Below are positions 59,137-64,000 of a DNA stretch of 64,000 bases, in pieces. Position 1 is the first letter of the stretch. Every line of letters begins with the position of its first letter. The stretch is from Agelas oroides (lineage: Eukaryota; Porifera; Demospongiae; Agelasida; Agelasidae), in NCBI GenBank assembly GCA_949130485.1, contig OX422189.1, positions 9,842,492 through 9,906,491 on the forward strand. Reading direction: 5' to 3'. The notes below the pieces were generated by a model, which was not told where the DNA came from, did not search any database, and saw only the letters and a list, made by a program, of their open reading frames with translations. Made by a program: the position numbers and the translations under genes.

Positions 59137-62100
59137 TTACTCCCATTCATAGTCCCAGACAGGACCACAAGTGTGCGTTTTATCATATGGAGTCCACATC
59201 GTCTTCTTGGCGTGGACCTGAAGCGCCTCCATCAGTTCTACTGCCTCTGTTATCTTCTCTGGAGAACCACTGAAAGTTTTCTGCATAACACGCAAGAAAT
59301 TTCGATAGACCCGGTGGAATGCTCTTGCCTGTGTGTGACATTCTGTGCCAGGCACAATGAACTCTTTGCTTGGATTGTCCCTCATAGGCCACACCCCCTG
59401 TGGATTGTATGGAATGGGATCTCCATCGTATGCATAGCCTGATTCGGATACAGTAAGTTTCCTTCGGCACACAATTTCTTCAAAGCGGTAGAAGTGTGCA
59501 TATTGGTCGGTGGTTTCATCGTTAGGGTTAAATGGGCTTGCTCCTTCTCCCTGTTCGACAATTTGATTAATAGCCTTTCTTGCTGATGTGAAATCTGTGA
59601 CCTTGTACAATTGACCAACATCCTCGGATTCATTCCATGGCCACTCTACCTGTTTATCTACACTGGTTGGATCATAGATGCCGTCTCCTAGAGTCTTCAT
59701 GCAAAACTGTAATTCTTTATAGAACTGTCCGATAGTGTTTAGTGTGTATTCAGGTTCAGGCCGAGCGACATATGTTAATGCAGGAGTTTCCACACCCATG
59801 AAATTAGAGTAGACATGGAACAGTTCGAATTTCTTCAAGCTAACATAAAGGCTTGGCAGAACACCACCAGGAAGACCTACTGTCGGGTACGATGGAACGA
59901 TGTCTGGATAGTCAATTCTCACATTTCCTCCAACCGCAATTAACATGTTTGCTGCTTGAGCAAAATGGAGCATCTCTTGCATTGCAATATTTCTCATCAG
60001 TTGATAGGCTTCAGTGTTACAATCTTCCATGATGGAATATAGAGAAGTCAGGTAGAGAGGAATAGTAGCAAACTCAAGCTGTATGGCCAGCTGAAGTTGC
60101 TCTCTCAGGTCCTCCACAGAACAGATCGGAACAAATGGGATTGTTTTCAACAAGTTTGAAATTTCTGTCTTTTCTTGCTCACTTTCAAAACCAAAGAGAG
60201 GGCGAGGAGGATGCTCTGCAGCTAAAATAAAAGTTGGAAACCGCTGATTGTAAAAAATCTCTCGGAAGTACGGGTCCTCCTTCTCTGGGTCAACTTTGAA
60301 GGGAATGTTCTCAAGTAGGCACCTAGGTGGCTTAAAATGATCGGGAAGTGTTGCTCCTCTCAGTAGGGTGGGAGAGGGAGGTATCTGGCAGATAGGATCA
60401 GATGGCTGACCTGGAGGATGGCTAGATGTGGCATCATAAAGAGGATTTTCAAGCCATTCTAGTATCATTAAACGCTTTGTGGGAGATAAATCCCTTGTGA
60501 CTGGCATGTAGTTTGGATCAGTTATTTCTTTAGCAAATGAGATACGTAGAAGCTCCCTGTTGTAAGAGCTAGTGACTTCTGTGAAGTTGCTTAAGTCTAG
60601 GATGGTTCGCATGATGTAATGAAGGTGATGAACCTGTTCAAAAATTGGTTGCACATTGTCCACCCAAGTATAAGGACGTGTGTAGTCTGTTGTGGTGAAA
60701 GCAAGAAATGTGAGCAGAACATTCGAGAGTAGACTGTCAGGTGGCTTACAGTTTCCTGGTACATCCACGCAGAAATAGAAATTGTACACTTGGCCATCGA
60801 TTGGTAGGGTATGTATGTCATTACTGTCAGTCTCTGTGTTCTGCTTTACGTCTTGCTTGTTGTGTTTCCGTACATCCTTTCCTGACAGAGTTCCCTGGTT
60901 TGTTGTAGATTCCTGTGTACACGGTTGAGGCGTGATATAGCGACGAGGAAATGGAATTTGTGAAGCCACTTGAAAAGTGAAAGTGACGAGTCCATTGCTG
61001 TCTGTCTGCTTTGTATCTTGGACAGCAGCTATTCCATCTCTAGGAAGAACAGGGAACACTGGACCAACGTTCACAGTGGCACCTTCGACAGTTTTTCCAT
61101 ACCTTGTAACAAGAAGAGTCATGTCACTTGTGTCCTTCACTGAGTACTGTAGTCTATCCAGGTAGTATCCTGTAGGGCGAATGTAGTAGAGTGACTCAAT
61201 TAAAAACAGCTGCACTTTGTTATTCGTACTCTTCAGGGCTGGAAATGCTTCCCTCAGAGGATAAACGTTATCTCCACCCACTTCACCTTCGAGAATTTCC
61301 TTTACAATTACTAGCAATGAAGCGTCTAGAGTGCCACTGTCAATATTTTGTTCTATAATACCTCCACGATTTTGTAGGTCTGGATCAAGATATGGAATGG
61401 ACTCACCAAAAATAGAGACACTACCATCATCCCCTAAGACTCCAAGCCAGAGCTCACCCAAGTCAATTGGCTTATTATCACCTGTAATTGGAAATGCATT
61501 GCTAATATCCATTACTAAAATGTTCCGAGATTCGTCTATTGTGAATGGAGCATAATTGGTCCAAGGGTCTGTCTGATCGTTACCCTCTGACTCCTTGCAT
61601 GGGTGGTCTGGTGGGAATATAATGGCTGGCTTGGTTGACTCAAGGTGTCTATCTCCACCTGCGTTAAGAGGCTCCCCAGACTTGGCGACTCCGATAGTCC
61701 CAAGTATACTTCCAATAGTAAAGGTTTCCCCACTGTACAGATAGAGAGTAATGGACACTGCCAGATCACCTGTGCAGTCTGGACATCTTGTGGCTTCTTG
61801 AAGCCCTTGAATCACTGGTGATGATGACCACACAATGTCTGTTATTCTGCTTGTACTTAGCGTTCCATATATGGCATCATGATGTTGAGGCTCCGCACAC
61901 TTCAACTTGTTCCACATTTCACGTACAATTACGGATGGCGACCACTTTCCCCAAAGTACAGTCTCGTCTCCTACCCTTAATCCAATATTCAGCCCATAAA
62001 GAGTGGATATTTGAAAATCAACATCGAGATCAACAATTTTTGCCAGAGGCCTTTTCCGGTTGCTAAACAGTTCTGCCCCAAGCAGTGGACTGTTAGATAC

Positions 62101-63935
62101 TTCCTTGCCATCTCGGTCCACCACATACGTGACAACAGTATCAATTAGCTCCCATTCCGCAGTTCCATTGGAGTTCCATTCCTGCGGTTGATAGAGTGGG
62201 AGACTGGGGTCAAAGTTACAGTTCCAATTGTTGCGTGAATTCACGTCTGCCCTGTACTTTCCACGGAAGTGTATGCGAGGCACGTCCAGGTAAGAGCCAT
62301 CCACCGTATCCAGGCTGAGGGGTAAGTGTAAGTATGCATGATAAAAACAAGGACTCTATACCATATAGCGGGGAGCATGCCCCCAGACCCCCCTAGATAC
62401 TTCTGCGCTCCACCCAGTACCCCACGGTTTTCAGAAATACAGTGTGCCCATGCTGTGTCCTGGCATCGTCGCCAGTGACCTGGCTATGCCACTGTAGCAG
62501 GGTATGAACATTTTTCCAAGCATCTGGTTTTAATGCATGGTAATACATCATGTATGAGTCAAGAAGCAACATGCGATGTTGTGAGTGAGTGTGCATGAAA
62601 TCAGTGAAAAGTTGCAGTGAGAAAGCTGTGACTTACCCTGTCTTAAGGTGGCGGGGAAGTCTTTCGGCGGAGGTTAACGAAAACATAAACTTGGGTTACA
62701 GTCAGGACCAGGGTTACTCCTAGTTTCAGGGTTAGGGTTTGCTTTAGGGAAATCTTGCTTTGCCTAATTTTAAAAAGGGTTTAGTGGCTCATTAATATAT
62801 TCATGAACCCAAAATTGCCACTCGATGGGCGCCTCTACACACTCACTCTAGGTAGCGTCCTATCCACCAATGTATCTCAAATCAATCTGTGCCAGCTTTT
62901 GTTCAGAGCTACTCTCAAAGTCAGGCTAGACTCGTGTTTGTCACTACTCTTGGAATGGACAACTTTGACTGCACCAAAATGAATGCACATTTCAAAAAAT
63001 TCACAGCTTGTCTACGGGAGTGGCTCATTCACGAGTGGAAGCAAGCATTACTAGCCCCACCTCTCCCCCTTATGTCGCTAAACAACTCACGGTTCTGTTC
63101 CACACACAACTCCTCTGGAGCTTTCTTCTCTACGGCAGCATGGTACCAACGATATATTGCGCATTCTAGTTAAAGCTCAGCCCGGCACTCGGAGCACCAG
63201 GCCACGGTCACCTACTAGGCTTGGCATACGATCGCAAGACCTGGGCCTACCCAGTGAGTCCAGTCTTGGCCACTGTAGCCTTTCTGCTGCTTCTAGACAC
63301 AAGCTAGCTTTCACAAGCAGGCATTACGCACTACTCACAGCTACTGACACTACAGCACTCTACTAAAACTCCTCTGTTTTTTTTTGTTTTTTTTTTGTTT
63401 TTTAAGTCGATCTAAGCTTATCTTCAAAGTTCCGACCACTACATGAGGGGTTCCACCAGGCCACATCTTAACTAACTTAATTATAAACTGATTATTGGAT
63501 GTCAATGCCAACAGGAAATGGGGAAAATCCCCAATTTTACGGACAGTGAACGGATGAAGACTCCCAAAACGGACTGTGCGCTAAATGTTTACAAAGACAA
63601 AGAATTCTATCAGCTTGGATTCCAGGTTTGTTGACCTTGAAAATGCAGGGTTCCCTGCCACCTTAAGAGTTGCTGTACGGCTGTAGCTACACTGTGTTCA
63701 TGTCATGTAAACACTCTACCAAGCCTGTACTGAACTTGATGCTTATAATAGTGCTTGATCTCCAATAAGAAAAATGAGTACCACAGAAACCAGACACCTG
63801 GAAAGCTGTTTATAGATTAAGTGTCAATCTGCAGTTCTGGATATACATAAATTAAACATGGTGCACAGTTCTTTTAGGTTACACATACTTGGACTGAAGT
63901 GTGCTCAGCAGGATCAGAAGAAGAAGACTCTTCAT
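59137..63935 (-). CDS. secreted VioB-like protein with ferritin-like domain, copy 3
   Basis: Exon 1 is 63935-63889 (MKSLLLLILLSTLQS plus two bases); exon 2 is 62314-59137, joined in phase 2 to LDTVDGSYLDVPRIHFRGK. The model has 1,074 residues with a 1.6-kb intron. Ferritin-like signature: QLEFATIPLYLTSLYSI, IAMQEMLHFAQAANML, HFYRFEEIV. The N-terminal part follows copy 2 (LPLYQPQEWNSNGT; DPEKEDPYFREIFYN), while the last 70 residues match copy 1 almost exactly (RNFLRVMQKTFSGSPEKI). N-glycosylation sequons and cysteines are frequent. A different upstream ATG (62686) also fits the phase but is not conserved, so the signal-peptide exon is preferred. Confidence 0.8.
63378..63404. repeat. poly-T tract
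   Basis: An interrupted T homopolymer in the intron of VioB-like copy 3. Confidence 0.7.
63514..63625 (+). other. unassigned exon-like open stretch
   Basis: After a CCAACAG acceptor, a clean open frame reads EMGKIPNFTDSERMKTPKTD then CALNVYKDKEFYQLGFQ before a GTTTGT donor-like site. I do not recognise it. It lies in the intron of VioB-like copy 3 on the other strand and may be a transposon gene fragment. Confidence 0.3.
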
Positions 63936-64000
63936 GGTCTTCCTCGTAGCTCACACCTACAAAAAAAAGTATATACAATTACAAGCAAATTAATCACTGC

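Noticed and set aside
36494-62304. Plus-strand frames of 70-108 codons opposite the VioB-like exons (for example 59116-59442)
   Set aside because: They are antisense shadows of the long minus-strand exons and recur because the exons are paralogous.
62637-62686. Alternative first exon for VioB-like copy 3 (MFSLTSAERLPRHLKT) with GTAAGT donor in phase 2
   Set aside because: The donor motif is partly conserved near copy 2 but the coding part is not. The signal-peptide exon is conserved in all three loci.
36494-63935. Bacterial contamination as the source of the VioB-like genes
   Set aside because: They are spliced with GT-AG introns, share flanks with Kelch remnants and carry the same MITEs as the other genes in the window. 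An ancient bacterial origin remains possible.

Overview
The window is eukaryotic. Genes are split by GT-AG introns with consistent phases, intergenic DNA is full of short foldback transposons and minisatellites, and the gene families are animal ones. A Mig-10/RIAM/lamellipodin (MRL) gene points to a metazoan. Tandem TKL-type kinase-Kelch genes and dense miniature transposons suggest a sponge or another early-branching animal; that placement is inference.

Layout. 1-3.9 kb (+): 3' part of an MRL adaptor gene (RA-PH), nine exons that join in frame. 4.1-7.5 kb: a decayed ubiquitin-specific protease (USP, C19) gene, interrupted by a CACTG-ended transposon and enclosed by an inverted repeat. 7.6-9.6 kb (+): an intronless kinase-TM-Kelch gene with a broken Kelch part. 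10.7-12.9 kb and 18.0-20.9 kb (-): two intact two-exon kinase-coiled coil-Kelch genes. Between them lie an intronless NERD-nuclease/SF1-helicase gene (-) and a three-exon SnoaL/NTF2-like gene (+). 22-36 kb: Kelch-only derivatives of the kinase-Kelch genes, intact to broken, and a 4.1 kb minisatellite with a 20-bp unit. 36.5-64 kb (-): three tandem copies of a roughly 1,060-1,090-residue protein resembling bacterial VioB (iminophenyl-pyruvate dimer synthase family, ferritin-like domain), separated by Kelch debris and transposon arrays.

The most striking content is the VioB-like trio. Each main exon (about 3.2 kb) lacks an initiator ATG and starts at a conserved phase-2 splice acceptor. Upstream of each lies a conserved 47-nt exon (41859-41813, 55950-55904, 63935-63889) that encodes a signal peptide and ends in phase 2. 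Joined, they predict secreted proteins that keep the E...ExxH ferritin-like motif. The copies are mosaic, which suggests gene conversion.

Transposon content is informative. Many 50-110 bp foldback elements start TAGCCTCG or TAGTCTCG and have 9-bp target duplications. A 635-bp relative and a separate 250-bp element also have 9-bp duplications, and the 250-bp element has an empty site in the neighbouring paralogous segment. This suggests Mutator-like mobilisation. A pogo-like MITE (TA duplication) and a CACTG-ended element (2-bp duplication) are also present.

Gene models come from reading splice sites and phases by eye. No database search was possible.
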